NCBI RefSeq assembly: GCF_001261735.1 | Contig: NZ_CVRP01000006.1 | Coordinates: forward strand, 186,001-250,000 | DNA from: Dysgonomonas sp. BGC7 | Lineage (GTDB): Bacteria; Bacteroidota; Bacteroidia; Bacteroidales; Dysgonomonadaceae | DNA: 64,000 nucleotides | Direction of reading: 5' to 3' | Shown here: positions 47,861-57,232 of the stretch, in pieces | Layout: every line of letters begins with the position of its first letter | Position numbering within the stretch: the stretch's first letter is position 1 | Program-made: the position numbers and the translations under genes | Notes under the pieces: model-generated | What the model saw: only the letters and a program-made list of their open reading frames with translations | The model's database searches: none | Told to the model about the DNA's origin: nothing

Positions 47861-48631
47861 ATGAAATTAAATCTGAAAAATCCGATTATATTTTTTGACC
47901 TCGAAACAACGGGTACTGATACCGTACACGATAGAATTGTTGAAATATCCTATCTTAAAGTATTTCCTAATGGAAAAGAAGAGGTTAAAACGAAAAGATT
48001 GAATCCTGAAATGCCAATACCGGCAGGAGCTACGGCTATACATGGCATATCGGATGAAGATGTGAAGGATGCCCCTACATTTAAGCAGATTGCAAAATCT
48101 TTGGCCGACCAAATGGAAGGTTGTGATTTGGCCGGATTTAATTCGAGCCGATTCGATATTCCTCTGCTTGCCGAAGAGTTTTTGCGTGCAGGAGTAGATA
48201 TAGATTTTAGTCGCCGCAAAATGATAGATGTGCAGATCATCTTCCATAAAAAAGAACAACGCACGCTGGAGGCAGCTTATAAGTTTTATTGCGAAAAAGA
48301 TCTTACAGATGCCCACTCGGCTGAGGCAGATACATTGGCCACGTACGAGGTGCTGAAAGCTCAACTGGATAAGTATCCCGATTTAGAGAACGATATGGAA
48401 AAGCTTGCTTCTGAATTTTCTTTCTTCAATAATAATGTAGACTTGGCGGGACGTATTATAAAAGACGAAAACGGAATAGAAGTTTTCAATTTTGGTAAGC
48501 ATAAAGGAAAATCGGTAGTAGAAGTGTTGAAAAAAGAACCAAGCTTTTATGCCTGGATGATGGATGCAGACTTTCCTTTGAACACAAAGCAGGTGCTCAC
48601 TAAAATTAAATTAAGAGAGATGCAGAAATAA
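47861..48631 (+). CDS. DnaQ-like 3'-5' exonuclease
   Basis: The 256-residue DEDDh nuclease has an exonuclease domain at about 8-170: FDLETTGT (first acidic pair), HGISDEDV, GFNSSRFDIPLL, and HSAEADTLATYEVL. A C-terminal module at about 200-256 (FNFGKHKGKSVVEVLKKEP) is the extension common in Bacteroidetes members. It may proofread or act in repair and sits directly after dnaN, but a terminator separates the two. Confidence 0.9.
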   Translation: MKLNLKNPIIFFDLETTGTDTVHDRIVEISYLKVFPNGKEEVKTKRLNPEMPIPAGATAIHGISDEDVKDAPTFKQIAKSLADQMEGCDLAGFNSSRFDIPLLAEEFLRAGVDIDFSRRKMIDVQIIFHKKEQRTLEAAYKFYCEKDLTDAHSAEADTLATYEVLKAQLDKYPDLENDMEKLASEFSFFNNNVDLAGRIIKDENGIEVFNFGKHKGKSVVEVLKKEPSFYAWMMDADFPLNTKQVLTKIKLREMQK

Positions 48632-48663
48632 TATCTAGAATATATCATAACGAAATTGAATAA

Positions 48664-48702
48664 GAAAAGTACAGGAGCCTTTTGGTTTTTGTACTTTTTG
48701 TT
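48664..48702 (+). terminator. Terminator after the exonuclease gene
   Basis: The arms AAAAGTACA and TGTACTTTT enclose a partly G-U paired inner stem with loop TTTT; a T run follows. Confidence 0.75.
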
Positions 48703-48736
48703 GTATTAACTAATTCAATAATAGAGGTTTTATTAC

Positions 48737-48744
48737 TAAATTTG
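48737..48744 (+). promoter_or_regulatory. -7 element of the patatin-like gene
   Basis: TAAATTTG matches TAnnTTTG, 23 bases before the ATG at 48768. No good -33 element is visible. Confidence 0.35.
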
Positions 48745-48767
48745 TAGGAAATCTACACATTCAATAG

Positions 48768-49583
48768 ATGATGGCTTCAGAAAAGAGTAACTATAAACTT
48801 GGGATAGCATTGAGTGGCGGAGGAGCGAAAGGCTTTGCCCACTTAGGAGCCCTGGATGCTTTCAATAAAGAAGGGCTGTTTCCTGAAATTATTTCGGGGA
48901 CAAGTGCGGGTGCTTTTGCCGGAGTACTTTATGCTGATGGTCATTCACCTATGGAGATTCTGTCTTTCTTCAAGAAGAAGGCGTTTAAGGAGTTTGCCGA
49001 ATTTACGATTCCTCATGGCGGTTTCTTCAAAACAGACAGGTTGCAATCTTTTTTGAAAAAACATCTTCGGGCAAAGACGTTTGAAGATCTGAAGATTCCA
49101 TTACGTGTAGTTGCTACGGATATAGAATATGGCGAAAGCCATGTGTTTACTTCCGGCCCTCTTATCCCAGCCATAATAGCTTCTTGTTCTGTTCCTATTA
49201 TATTTCGCCCTGTAGAGATAGACAAGCATTATTATGTAGATGGAGGTCTTTTCAAAAATTTCCCTGTATCTACAATCCGTCGCGATTGTGCCAAGATTAT
49301 AGGAGTGAATGTAAGCCCGCTAACTCGATCGGAGTTTAAAAGCTCTATAAAATATGTTGCAGAACGTTCTTTTCACTATATGTCAGTATCGAATACCTTG
49401 CTCGATCGCAACCTTTGCGACTATCTGGTCGAAAGTTCAGATTTGTTTAAATATTCGATGTTCGATCTCGAACATGTAGAAGAAATTTACAATGCGGGGT
49501 ATAATCTTACGATCGAATATCTGAAAAACAATGAAAACAATCTGTTGAAAGATTTCCCTCAGTTTGCTTCAGAACAGAGATAG
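48768..49583 (+). CDS. Patatin-like phospholipase (RssA/NTE group)
   Basis: The 271-residue acyl hydrolase has a Ser-Asp dyad: the oxyanion hole is ALSGGGAKGFAHLG (about 14-27), the nucleophile elbow is GTSAGAFAG (serine at about 47), and the aspartate is in VDGGLFKNFPV. There is no signal peptide, so it acts in the cytoplasm or at the inner membrane. Two ATG codons lie in tandem at 48768 and 48771; either is possible. It is followed by the GH13 gene after 17 bases. Confidence 0.9.
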   Translation: MMASEKSNYKLGIALSGGGAKGFAHLGALDAFNKEGLFPEIISGTSAGAFAGVLYADGHSPMEILSFFKKKAFKEFAEFTIPHGGFFKTDRLQSFLKKHLRAKTFEDLKIPLRVVATDIEYGESHVFTSGPLIPAIIASCSVPIIFRPVEIDKHYYVDGGLFKNFPVSTIRRDCAKIIGVNVSPLTRSEFKSSIKYVAERSFHYMSVSNTLLDRNLCDYLVESSDLFKYSMFDLEHVEEIYNAGYNLTIEYLKNNENNLLKDFPQFASEQR

Positions 49584-49600
49584 ACTAAACTTAAAAAATA

Positions 49601-51289
49601 ATGAAAGAAAAAGTATTTATTTATCAGGTGCTTCCCCGATTGTTTGGGAACAATAAAGCTGATAATAAAGAAAACGGGACATTAGAGGAAAATGGTGTAG
49701 GTAAATTCTCATCCTTTGACAACAAGGCTTTACGCGAAATAAAGCGTATGGGATTTACTCATATCTGGTACACAGGGGTGCTTGAGCATGCTTCTAAGAC
49801 AGATTATTCTACTCTTGGTATCCCCTGCGACAATCCGGATGTTATCAAAGGAAATGCCGGATCTCCTTATGCTATCCGTGACTATTATGATGTTTCTCCC
49901 GACTTGGCAGATATTGTAGAAAACAGGATGGACGAATTTGAAGCTCTGTTGGAAAGAACACACAAGAATGGGATGAAAGCGATTATCGACTTTGTACCTA
50001 ACCATGTGGCTAGGCAATACCATTCCGATGCGAAGCCTAAGAAAGTAAAAGACTTTGGCCAAGATGATAATATGTCTGCATCTTTCGATCCTGACAATAA
50101 CTTCTATTATATTCCGAATCAAAAGTTGGAGCCTGACTTTCTATGTGGACAGAATAGCACATACGAAGAGTTTCCTGCTAAAGTGACGGGAAACGATTGT
50201 TTTTCTAACAGACCGGGTGTGAATGACTGGTACGAAACGGTAAAGTTAAACTATGGTGTAGATTATCTAAATGGCGGGGTGAATTGCTTTACGCCAGTTC
50301 CTGATACATGGCTCAAGATGAGAGATATACTCTTGTTTTGGGCGGCAAAAGGTGTCGATGGTTTCCGTTGCGACATGGCAGAGATGGTTCCTGTCGAATT
50401 TTGGAACTGGGTTATACCTAAGATAAAAGCCAAGAACCGGAATCTTCTCTTTATAGCTGAGGTGTACAACCCTGCTCAATATCACGATTATGTGCATTGG
50501 GGCTTGTTCGACTATCTGTACGATAAGGTTGATTTGTACGATACCCTGCGAGATGTTATTTGTGGCTACAGACCGGCTTCTGATATTACTTTCTGTTGGC
50601 AGCGTATAGACGGGCTTCAAACCAAGATGCTCAATTTCTTGGAGAACCATGACGAACAGCGCATTGCTTCCGATTTTTTCGCAGGAGATCCTTTCGTGGC
50701 TCTTCCTGCAATGGTGGTGGCTGCGACTATGAATACAAATCCTGTAATGATTTATTTTGGTCAGGAACTAGGCGAAAGAGGCATGGATAAGGAAGGCTTT
50801 AGCGGGCTGGATGGGCGTACCACTATATTCGACTACTGGTCTGTAGATACTATCCGGAACTGGCGAAATGGCGGTGCTTTTGGCTATTCGGAGTTGACTG
50901 CCGAACAAATCAAGTTGCGTAAATTCTACACCCACCTGATAAAGGTGGCAAAAGAAGAAGAAAGTATCTGTTCGGGTAAATTTTTCGATCTGATGTATGC
51001 TAATTACGAAAACCCTGAATTCGATTCTACCAAGCAATATGCTTTCTTGCGTTCGGGTAAGAAAGAATTTGTTTTGGTAATATCCAACTTCGATACCAAT
51101 GATGTAAATATTTCGGTACAGATACCGGTAGAAGCTTTCGATTATATGGGGATTAGTCCTAAAAAGATTAAAGGTGCAAAAGAATTACTTTCTAACAGAA
51201 GTTTTGCCTTAAATTCAGAATGGGATAAAGCCTTGTATATGAATATAAAAGCATATTCAGGTAAAATAATCAAATTTTATATAGATTAA
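49601..51289 (+). CDS. Glycoside hydrolase family 13 (alpha-amylase family) protein
   Basis: The 562-residue (beta/alpha)8 enzyme acts on alpha-glucans. The four conserved GH13 regions are present: DFVPNHVAR (about 127), DGFRCDMAEM with the nucleophile aspartate (about 255), FIAEVYNP with the acid/base glutamate (about 285), and LENHDEQR (about 347). A C-terminal beta-sandwich follows. There is no signal peptide, so it is cytoplasmic and likely handles glycogen or maltodextrin. It is co-oriented with the patatin gene and prs. Confidence 0.92.
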   Translation: MKEKVFIYQVLPRLFGNNKADNKENGTLEENGVGKFSSFDNKALREIKRMGFTHIWYTGVLEHASKTDYSTLGIPCDNPDVIKGNAGSPYAIRDYYDVSPDLADIVENRMDEFEALLERTHKNGMKAIIDFVPNHVARQYHSDAKPKKVKDFGQDDNMSASFDPDNNFYYIPNQKLEPDFLCGQNSTYEEFPAKVTGNDCFSNRPGVNDWYETVKLNYGVDYLNGGVNCFTPVPDTWLKMRDILLFWAAKGVDGFRCDMAEMVPVEFWNWVIPKIKAKNRNLLFIAEVYNPAQYHDYVHWGLFDYLYDKVDLYDTLRDVICGYRPASDITFCWQRIDGLQTKMLNFLENHDEQRIASDFFAGDPFVALPAMVVAATMNTNPVMIYFGQELGERGMDKEGFSGLDGRTTIFDYWSVDTIRNWRNGGAFGYSELTAEQIKLRKFYTHLIKVAKEEESICSGKFFDLMYANYENPEFDSTKQYAFLRSGKKEFVLVISNFDTNDVNISVQIPVEAFDYMGISPKKIKGAKELLSNRSFALNSEWDKALYMNIKAYSGKIIKFYID

Positions 51290-51314
51290 ACCCTGATGGC
51301 ATAATTAGTTTTCT

Positions 51315-51322
51315 TAACTTTG
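51315..51322 (+). promoter_or_regulatory. -7 element upstream of prs
   Basis: TAACTTTG matches TAnnTTTG. Because it overlaps the longest possible start codon (GTG at 51322), it supports the ATG at 51373 as the true start of prs. Confidence 0.5.
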
Positions 51323-51372
51323 TGGCTCTAATAATTATAAACAAATATAACCTGCCTAAAGATCAACTGAAA

Positions 51373-52311
51373 ATGGACACTAACATCCCATTTAAAATTT
51401 TCTCGGGTACAAAATCCCGTTATTTAGCTGAAAAAATCTGTGCAAGCCTTGGATGCCCTCTTGGTAAAATGAATATTGAGCGTTTTGCCGATGGAGAGTT
51501 TTCCGTATCTTATGAAGAGTCGATAAGAGGCTGTCAGGTATTTCTTGTTCAGTCAACGTTTCCTACTTCCGACAATTTGATGGAGCTTTTGTTGATGATA
51601 GATGCTGCAAAAAGAGCATCGGCACATTCTATAATAGCTGTTATCCCTTATTTCGGATGGGCAAGACAAGACCGTAAAGATAAGCCGCGTGTTTCTATAG
51701 GTGCAAAACTTATTGCAGACATGTTGGCGGCAGCCGGAATAAACCGCTTAATAACAATGGATTTGCATGCAGACCAGATTCAGGGCTTTTTCGATGTGCC
51801 GGTAGACCATTTGTACGCATCTGCTATTTTTGTAGATTACATAAAAACTCTCAATACAGAGAATCTTGTAATTGCGACTCCCGATGTAGGTGGAACAAAA
51901 CGTGCAAGCTCGTATGCCAAGTATTTTGGAATACCGATGGTTATCTGTTATAAGTTGCGCAAGAAAGCAAACGAAATCTCGGAAATGCAGATTATCGGAG
52001 ATGTTACGGGTATGGATGTACTTCTTGTAGATGATATTGTAGACACAGCAGGTACTATTACAAAAGCTGCCGACATAATGATTGCAAGCGGAGCCCGTTC
52101 GGTGAGAGCGATAGCCAGCCATGCAGTGATGTCCGATCCTGCTTCGGAGCGTGTAGATCAATCGGGACTTACCGAAATGGTGTTTACCGACAGTATTCCA
52201 TATTCTAAGAAATGTGAGAAAGTGGTAGTCCTTTCTGTAGCAGACGTTTTTGCTAATGCTATCCGTAGAGTATTGTGTAATGAGTCTATCAGCTCTCTCT
52301 ATGTATTGTAA
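51373..52311 (+). CDS. prs: Ribose-phosphate pyrophosphokinase
   Basis: The 312-residue enzyme makes PRPP, the precursor of nucleotides, histidine, tryptophan and NAD. It has the ATP-site segment YFGWARQDRKDKPR, the catalytic loop region MDLHADQIQGFFDVP, and the PRPP-binding motif VLLVDDIVDTAGTI. Counted from the ATG at 51373 the length is normal. The preceding 51 bases in frame are treated as leader because they overlap the promoter. Confidence 0.96.
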   Translation: MDTNIPFKIFSGTKSRYLAEKICASLGCPLGKMNIERFADGEFSVSYEESIRGCQVFLVQSTFPTSDNLMELLLMIDAAKRASAHSIIAVIPYFGWARQDRKDKPRVSIGAKLIADMLAAAGINRLITMDLHADQIQGFFDVPVDHLYASAIFVDYIKTLNTENLVIATPDVGGTKRASSYAKYFGIPMVICYKLRKKANEISEMQIIGDVTGMDVLLVDDIVDTAGTITKAADIMIASGARSVRAIASHAVMSDPASERVDQSGLTEMVFTDSIPYSKKCEKVVVLSVADVFANAIRRVLCNESISSLYVL

Positions 52312-52338
52312 GTTATAAGAAAGACAAGATATTATATA

Positions 52339-52372
52339 GAAAGAGGCTGTTCTTTAAGAACAGCCTCTTTTC
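52339..52372. terminator. Bidirectional terminator between prs and phoH
   Basis: A 28-base perfect palindrome (AAGAGGCTGTTCTT and its complement) with A- and T-rich flanks closes both convergent genes. Confidence 0.92.
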
Positions 52373-53334
52373 TATTTCGTAAGTTCGGGTTTCTTTTCCC
52401 TTTTCTCTTCTTTTTCGTAGGCCTCAACAATACGCTGAACAAGTTTGTGACGTACTATGTCTGTCTTGTCAAACTCAATATGCCCTATTCCTTTTACATT
52501 TCTCAGAATGCGTAAGGCATGCTTTAATCCCGATAGTTGAGATGGTGGCAGGTCTATTTGAGTTATATCACCTGTAATTATCATTTTAGCATTCATGCCA
52601 AGACGGGTAAGGAACATCTTTATCTGCTGGGTAGTTGTATTCTGGGCTTCGTCCAGAATTATTACCGCATCGCTTAATGTTCTTCCTCTCATAAAGGCCA
52701 GGGGCGCTATTTGTATTACCTTATTTTCTATATAGTCTTTCAGCTTTGCCGGAGGGATCATATCTTCCAAAGCATCGTAGAGGGGCTGTAAATAAGGATC
52801 GATCTTATCTTTCATATCTCCCGGAAGAAATCCCAGTTTTTCCCCGGCTTCTACAGCCGGACGACTCAGGATAATCTTCTTTACTTCTTTGTTTTTCAGA
52901 GCTTTTACAGCCAAAGCTATCGCTGTATAAGTTTTCCCTGAACCTGCCGGACCTATGCCAAACACCATATCATTTTCATAGAAGCTGTCTACAAACTTTT
53001 GCTGATTGGGTGTACGAGCAAAGATTGGTTTCCCGTTAATTCCGTATATAATAAGATTCTCTTGTTTTACAACGTTCGGAGATTTTCCTTTTACGATATC
53101 TATTATATCCTCTTCGGTAAGCTTGTTTCGTTCGGTCGAAAATTTTTCCAGTTCTCTTATTTTTTCTTCAAACAAAGGTACATCTTCGGCATTCCCTATA
53201 ACCTTTATAGCATTACCCCGCGCAACAATGCGCAGCTTTGGAAAAAGTGTTTTCAGTAACTGGATATTTGCATTATTGATCCCGAAAAAGACAATGGGAT
53301 CTATGTGTTCTAAAATTATTATTTGTTCTATCAT
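52372..53334 (-). CDS. PhoH-family ATPase
   Basis: The 320-residue P-loop protein has Walker A GIGPAGSGKTYTAIALAVKAL (split; core GPAGSGKT at about 132-139) and Walker B VIILDEAQNTTTQQIKMFL (core ILDEAQ). An N-terminal KH-like segment (about 10-75) is typical of the PhoH/YbeZ group, linked to RNA metabolism and ribosome maturation. It is divergent from folP across 281 bases; I see no clear operator there. Confidence 0.92.
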   Translation of the reverse strand: MIEQIIILEHIDPIVFFGINNANIQLLKTLFPKLRIVARGNAIKVIGNAEDVPLFEEKIRELEKFSTERNKLTEEDIIDIVKGKSPNVVKQENLIIYGINGKPIFARTPNQQKFVDSFYENDMVFGIGPAGSGKTYTAIALAVKALKNKEVKKIILSRPAVEAGEKLGFLPGDMKDKIDPYLQPLYDALEDMIPPAKLKDYIENKVIQIAPLAFMRGRTLSDAVIILDEAQNTTTQQIKMFLTRLGMNAKMIITGDITQIDLPPSQLSGLKHALRILRNVKGIGHIEFDKTDIVRHKLVQRIVEAYEKEEKREKKPELTK

Positions 53335-53615
53335 TCAAATCTGTATCAACAATGTACCATATTCTTTATTTTGGTTAGTCGGGTGAGATGTAATGGTTTG
53401 CAAACTTACATAAAAAGTATGATTTCTATGCGGATATAATAAAAAATATGAGCTTATCTTTCTTTTCCGAAGTAGGGTTATATTCAGCTCTCGTTCTATC
53501 TGTTTTGTGCCGATAGGAAGTGTTCATTGATAAACTCTGAAAAAGTTGTTACTTTTACATACGCTATAGTTTCTGTGGTAGTTGGCAGTGGCGTTTTAGC
53601 TAGAAATAAAAAAGG

Positions 53616-54455
53616 ATGAAAACAATAAATATAAAAGGAGAACTTCTCGACCTATCGTATCCTGTAGTAATGGGGATACTAAATGTTACACCCGATTCTT
53701 TCTTCAGTGGTAGTCGTAAGGAAACTGAAATTCAAATAATCGGCAGAGTAGCTGAAATTCTTAATCAGGGAGGGGCTGTTGTGGATATAGGAGCACAGTC
53801 TACCCGCCCCAATTCTACTCTGCTAACTGCAGCAGAAGAGATAGAGCGTTTGAGGTTTGCTTTGCCCATCATCGTGAGAGAATTCCCTGCTGCAATCCTT
53901 TCGATAGATACTTTTTATGGAGATGTAGCTCGTTTCTGTGTCGAGGAGTATGGAGTTGCTATAATAAACGATATATCGGGAGGCGAAATAGACAAAACGA
54001 TGTTTCCTACAGTAGCCCGATTGAATGTACCTTATGTTTTGATGCACATGCGTGGAACTCCTCAAACAATGAGTTCGCTTACGCAATATGACAACCTGAT
54101 TCAGAATATTTTTTTCTACCTGTCAGAAAAGGTAGCAGAATTGCATCTTCTTGGGGTAAATGATATTATTATCGACCCCGGATTCGGATTTAGTAAAACG
54201 CTCGACCAGAACTATGAGTTGATGGCTTCCCTACGTGGTTTTTCTGTTTTTGACCTTCCTCTTTTAGTCGGTATATCCCGAAAAAAAATGGTTGCGAACC
54301 TTTTGAATATATCCTCAGAGGAAAGTCTTAATGGTACAACTGTACTTAATACATTCGCTCTTCAAAATGGAGCTGATATTCTGCGGGTACATGATGTGGA
54401 AGAAGCAGTGGAGAGTATCAGGATAGTGAAAAAAATAGAAAGTTATAAGTTCTGA
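53616..54455 (+). CDS. folP: Dihydropteroate synthase
   Basis: The 279-residue TIM-barrel enzyme joins p-aminobenzoate and hydroxymethyl-dihydropterin pyrophosphate in folate synthesis. Signatures are MGILNVTPDSFFSG (about 19-32), DIGAQSTRPNS (about 58-68), INDISGG (about 112) and MHMRGTPQTM (about 137), with DPGFGFSKT further on. In many relatives cdaA follows directly; here a VOC-family gene converges instead. Confidence 0.95.
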   Translation: MKTINIKGELLDLSYPVVMGILNVTPDSFFSGSRKETEIQIIGRVAEILNQGGAVVDIGAQSTRPNSTLLTAAEEIERLRFALPIIVREFPAAILSIDTFYGDVARFCVEEYGVAIINDISGGEIDKTMFPTVARLNVPYVLMHMRGTPQTMSSLTQYDNLIQNIFFYLSEKVAELHLLGVNDIIIDPGFGFSKTLDQNYELMASLRGFSVFDLPLLVGISRKKMVANLLNISSEESLNGTTVLNTFALQNGADILRVHDVEEAVESIRIVKKIESYKF

Positions 54456-54530
54456 CAATAATTTATTCTCTTATTATATCTGTAGGGGTTCGACTTATTC
54501 TTACTTGTCCAGTCGAAATCGCAAGAAAAA

Positions 54531-54926
54531 TTATTCGGTTACATACATCCCAAGGCAGAAAGGGTGACCTGCAGGATCTATCATTGTTTTTGATGTCTTA
54601 AAATATTGTGTATCGGCTATCTTAGCTCCACACTCGATGGCATGCACCACTCCTTCTTCAAGATTGTTGACGAATAAGTCGAGGTGTAGCATTTGTGCCT
54701 GTTTCCCTTCTTGCCATGGCCATACGGGAGGTTGATATCTTTCTACTTCCTGAAATATAAAGACCATCCCTGTAGGGGAGGTAATTGCCGCCCAGCCCTC
54801 TTTAGCTCGGGGATGTGTCCATGCCCAACTCATCAGTTTACTGTAAAAAGCAGCCATGATGTTTGCGTCAGCACAATCTATCACAACGTTTATACCGATT
54901 ATAGGAATCTCTTTTTTTGTTTCCAC
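54531..54926 (-). CDS. VOC-family (glyoxalase/bleomycin-resistance fold) protein
   Basis: The 131-residue protein appears to start with GTG at 54926. It has paired beta-alpha-beta-beta-beta modules with NVVIDCADANIMAAFYS at the N terminus and MIDPAGHPFCLG near the C terminus, the latter carrying the usual metal-ligand region. No reaction can be assigned from the sequence. It converges on folP with 75 bases between stops. Confidence 0.8.
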   Translation of the reverse strand: METKKEIPIIGINVVIDCADANIMAAFYSKLMSWAWTHPRAKEGWAAITSPTGMVFIFQEVERYQPPVWPWQEGKQAQMLHLDLFVNNLEEGVVHAIECGAKIADTQYFKTSKTMIDPAGHPFCLGMYVTE

Positions 54927-54973
54927 TTTATTCTTTTGTTTATATTAGGAGCTTTGTATGTTCAGTGGAAATT

Positions 54974-56038
54974 CTAATGTAGAAGTATACTTTTAAGCTT
55001 TTGAATCTTTTTAGGAGTAAGCTCCAGTTCATTTAGCATATAGTTGTCTACACTTCCACTCTTTTCTCGCATACATGATATTCCATATTTGAGAAAAAGT
55101 AAATCTGTTTTCGTGAGCATGGTGAGAGCCTCTTGTCTCGATTCGGAAAGGCTATCGGCATCTCTTATCAGTTTCGATCTGTCTATTCCTGTACCCGATT
55201 GCATATAATCGTCTTCTATTTCATCCAGAGGTACATCTAATGCCCTAAGAAGAAGGTAAGTAGCCAGACCTGTCTGATCTTTTCCCAGATAACAATAATA
55301 GACCAACGGATAGTTTTTCTCATCACACAGATAGTCGAAAAAGGCAGCATACTGTTTGGCGTAGTTATATACCATATCTCTATATGTATCCTGAGTATAT
55401 ATAACAGCGTCCCCTTTCAGGAAAGTCCCATTCAGTACCTTTTGGGTAATAGAGCTATAACCATCGTATACAACCGGTATCCGGATATTGTTGACATTGC
55501 TGTATCGGTTGAGTATTTGTTTTTTTGCATCTTCAGACCTCAGGTCAATAGCTGTTTTTATGTTTAGCTGATTCAACTCTAAGCTGTCATTTTGAGTCAT
55601 ACGTGAAAAGCTCCCCGACCTATATATCTTTCCCCATCTCACTCTTCGATTATCGGTTGTCATATAGCCACCTATATCTCTGAAATTTTGTATACTGTCG
55701 AGATCGAAAAAGCGATTTGTGATTATGTCGGATACAGTGCCTGCAACTTTCAGTCTGAAATATTTCCTCTCCTTATTGCTTCCGTTTTCCGAACTGTTTT
55801 TGATAACAGCCATGTAATCATTCGAATTAGCTATATAAGAAGGAGTGGATGGAAATACACTATCGTTGTCCGATTCATATATTTCCACAGGAGTGTTATC
55901 TGTTTCGGGGTATATTTCCCATTTCACAATGTAGTTACCTTTCGAATCTTTTTCACACAAGGCTGTGATAAATGGTTTCGAAGAGCAATTGTAAAAAACA
56001 ATGAGTGAAGAAATAAAAGCTAAAATACTGATTTTCAT
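54974..56038 (-). CDS. Tyrosine-phosphatase-like lipoprotein with altered active site
   Basis: The 354-residue protein starts at the ATG at 56038; an upstream frame start at 56077 would precede the signal by 13 residues. The signal peptide ends in FYNCSS, a lipobox-like site, so it is likely a lipoprotein. Residues about 118-300 are the tyrosine-phosphatase (PTP_B/Y_phosphatase3) domain with NFRDIGGY. The P-loop reads C249-YLGKD-Q255, so the arginine of C-X5-R is glutamine. Catalysis is therefore doubtful. The intact paralogue is divergent at 56267. Confidence 0.85.
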   Translation of the reverse strand: MKISILAFISSLIVFYNCSSKPFITALCEKDSKGNYIVKWEIYPETDNTPVEIYESDNDSVFPSTPSYIANSNDYMAVIKNSSENGSNKERKYFRLKVAGTVSDIITNRFFDLDSIQNFRDIGGYMTTDNRRVRWGKIYRSGSFSRMTQNDSLELNQLNIKTAIDLRSEDAKKQILNRYSNVNNIRIPVVYDGYSSITQKVLNGTFLKGDAVIYTQDTYRDMVYNYAKQYAAFFDYLCDEKNYPLVYYCYLGKDQTGLATYLLLRALDVPLDEIEDDYMQSGTGIDRSKLIRDADSLSESRQEALTMLTKTDLLFLKYGISCMREKSGSVDNYMLNELELTPKKIQKLKSILLH

Positions 56039-56194
56039 AAATACTAAAGTCTTTAAACGACAATGCTTCTCTAACAAAGATACATTAGTCAGAATAGTAT
56101 GTCAATAGTCCGTTACAATTTTGCGAAGTTTTACCTTTTTTTCACAGTTATATGCTATTTAACAGTACAATAAAAAATATATCAACTAATTCCG

Positions 56195-56202
56195 TATATT
56201 TG
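56195..56202 (+). promoter_or_regulatory. -7 element of the soluble phosphatase gene
   Basis: TATATTTG matches TAnnTTTG exactly. It lies 64 bases upstream of the chosen ATG, leaving a leader that contains an unrelated 19-codon frame beginning at 56221. Confidence 0.4.
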
Positions 56203-56266
56203 CTATATAATAGAAAATTAATGAAAAGAAACAGAATTGCTCTCGGTCAAGGAGTATTCTGTTTTA

Positions 56267-57232
56267 ATGTCTATGGATAAATTCGTTAGGAAAGCTCAGG
56301 TACTCCGAAATAAGTATACTAAAGAAGCAAGCTTTGAGATCGAAGCTCAGGGAAATTGGTCTTTGTATGCCGGTCATGCTGTTGCGCGAATAAATTATGG
56401 AACACCTATTTTGTCAGGCAATGGAAGTGGAATATATCATTTGTCGGTGAGTACCTCCATTCGTATCTATTTCGATCTCGTTTCAGAAGACGGAGAACAC
56501 CTAATTTTATCAGAGAGACATCTTCCTATGTCGGGAGGATATAATTTTCGTGATTTGGGCGGTCTCAAGACAAAAGAAGGTAGAACAGTCAAATGGGGTA
56601 CCCTCTTTAGAGCGGACGAGCTTTCTAATCTTACCATTGAAGATGTCAAATACCTGTCGAGCATTCCAATAACTTCAGTTATAGATTTCAGAGCGCAAAA
56701 TGAAGCTCGTCGCTCTCCTGACAGGCTCCCAAACAATGTTCATTTTACTTATCCTATAGCAATCACACCCGGAAACCTAAGTTCGGAAGGCATACAGGCC
56801 AATATGCTAAAGACTAATATAGATGCTCATATGAAACATATGAATAGGCTACTGGTAAGCGATCCTGCTTGCGTAAGAGCTTTTCGTATATTTTTTGCTA
56901 TTGTTCAAAACAACTTAAGTGCCCCTCTTATATTTCACTGTTCTGCCGGAAAAGACCGTGCGGGAATGGCTGCTGCTCTGGTTTTATTTTCTTTGGGTGT
57001 GGATGAAGAAACGGTGATGGAAGACTATTTATCTTCGAAGAAATACCTGAGTGACAAATACGATGCTTTTATAGCTAAATATCCTAGAGCAGAATCTATA
57101 TTTACTGTTAAACGTATGTTTCTGCAAGCAGGAATAAATCAGATGAAAAGAGATCATGGTTCTATCATGAATTTTCTTACTAATGAGCTGAAAGTAGACA
57201 TTGTAAAAATGAGAAAACTATATCTCGACTAA
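56267..57232 (+). CDS. Protein-tyrosine phosphatase (Y_phosphatase3 family)
   Basis: The 321-residue soluble enzyme starts at the ATG at 56267 (or the second ATG at 56273); a TTG at 56237 is possible but adds a poorly supported ten residues. The family motif YNFRDLGGLKTKEG lies at about 92-105, and the intact P-loop HCSAGKDRAG has C225 and R231. An N-terminal beta-sandwich-like segment (1-85) precedes the catalytic domain. Substrates may be phosphotyrosine or phosphoinositide. It is paired divergently with the altered lipoprotein paralogue. Confidence 0.85.
   Translation: MSMDKFVRKAQVLRNKYTKEASFEIEAQGNWSLYAGHAVARINYGTPILSGNGSGIYHLSVSTSIRIYFDLVSEDGEHLILSERHLPMSGGYNFRDLGGLKTKEGRTVKWGTLFRADELSNLTIEDVKYLSSIPITSVIDFRAQNEARRSPDRLPNNVHFTYPIAITPGNLSSEGIQANMLKTNIDAHMKHMNRLLVSDPACVRAFRIFFAIVQNNLSAPLIFHCSAGKDRAGMAAALVLFSLGVDEETVMEDYLSSKKYLSDKYDAFIAKYPRAESIFTVKRMFLQAGINQMKRDHGSIMNFLTNELKVDIVKMRKLYLD

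Noticed and set aside
51322-51372. An N-terminal extension of prs from a GTG at 51322.
   Set aside because: It overlaps the -7 element and adds residues not found in the enzyme family; the ATG at 51373 gives the normal length.
53335-53615. A regulatory RNA or operator between phoH and folP.
   Set aside because: No convincing repeat, hairpin or exact -7 element could be found; it is recorded as plain divergent intergenic sequence.
54485-54530. Weak 7-bp stem (TTCGACT/AGTCGAA) between folP and the VOC gene as a terminator.
   Set aside because: The loop is about 15 bases and no clear U run follows on either strand.
56221-56280. Short frame beginning ATG at 56221 before the soluble phosphatase.
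   Set aside because: It has 19 codons, overlaps the phosphatase start in another frame and has no family likeness. I treat it as leader.
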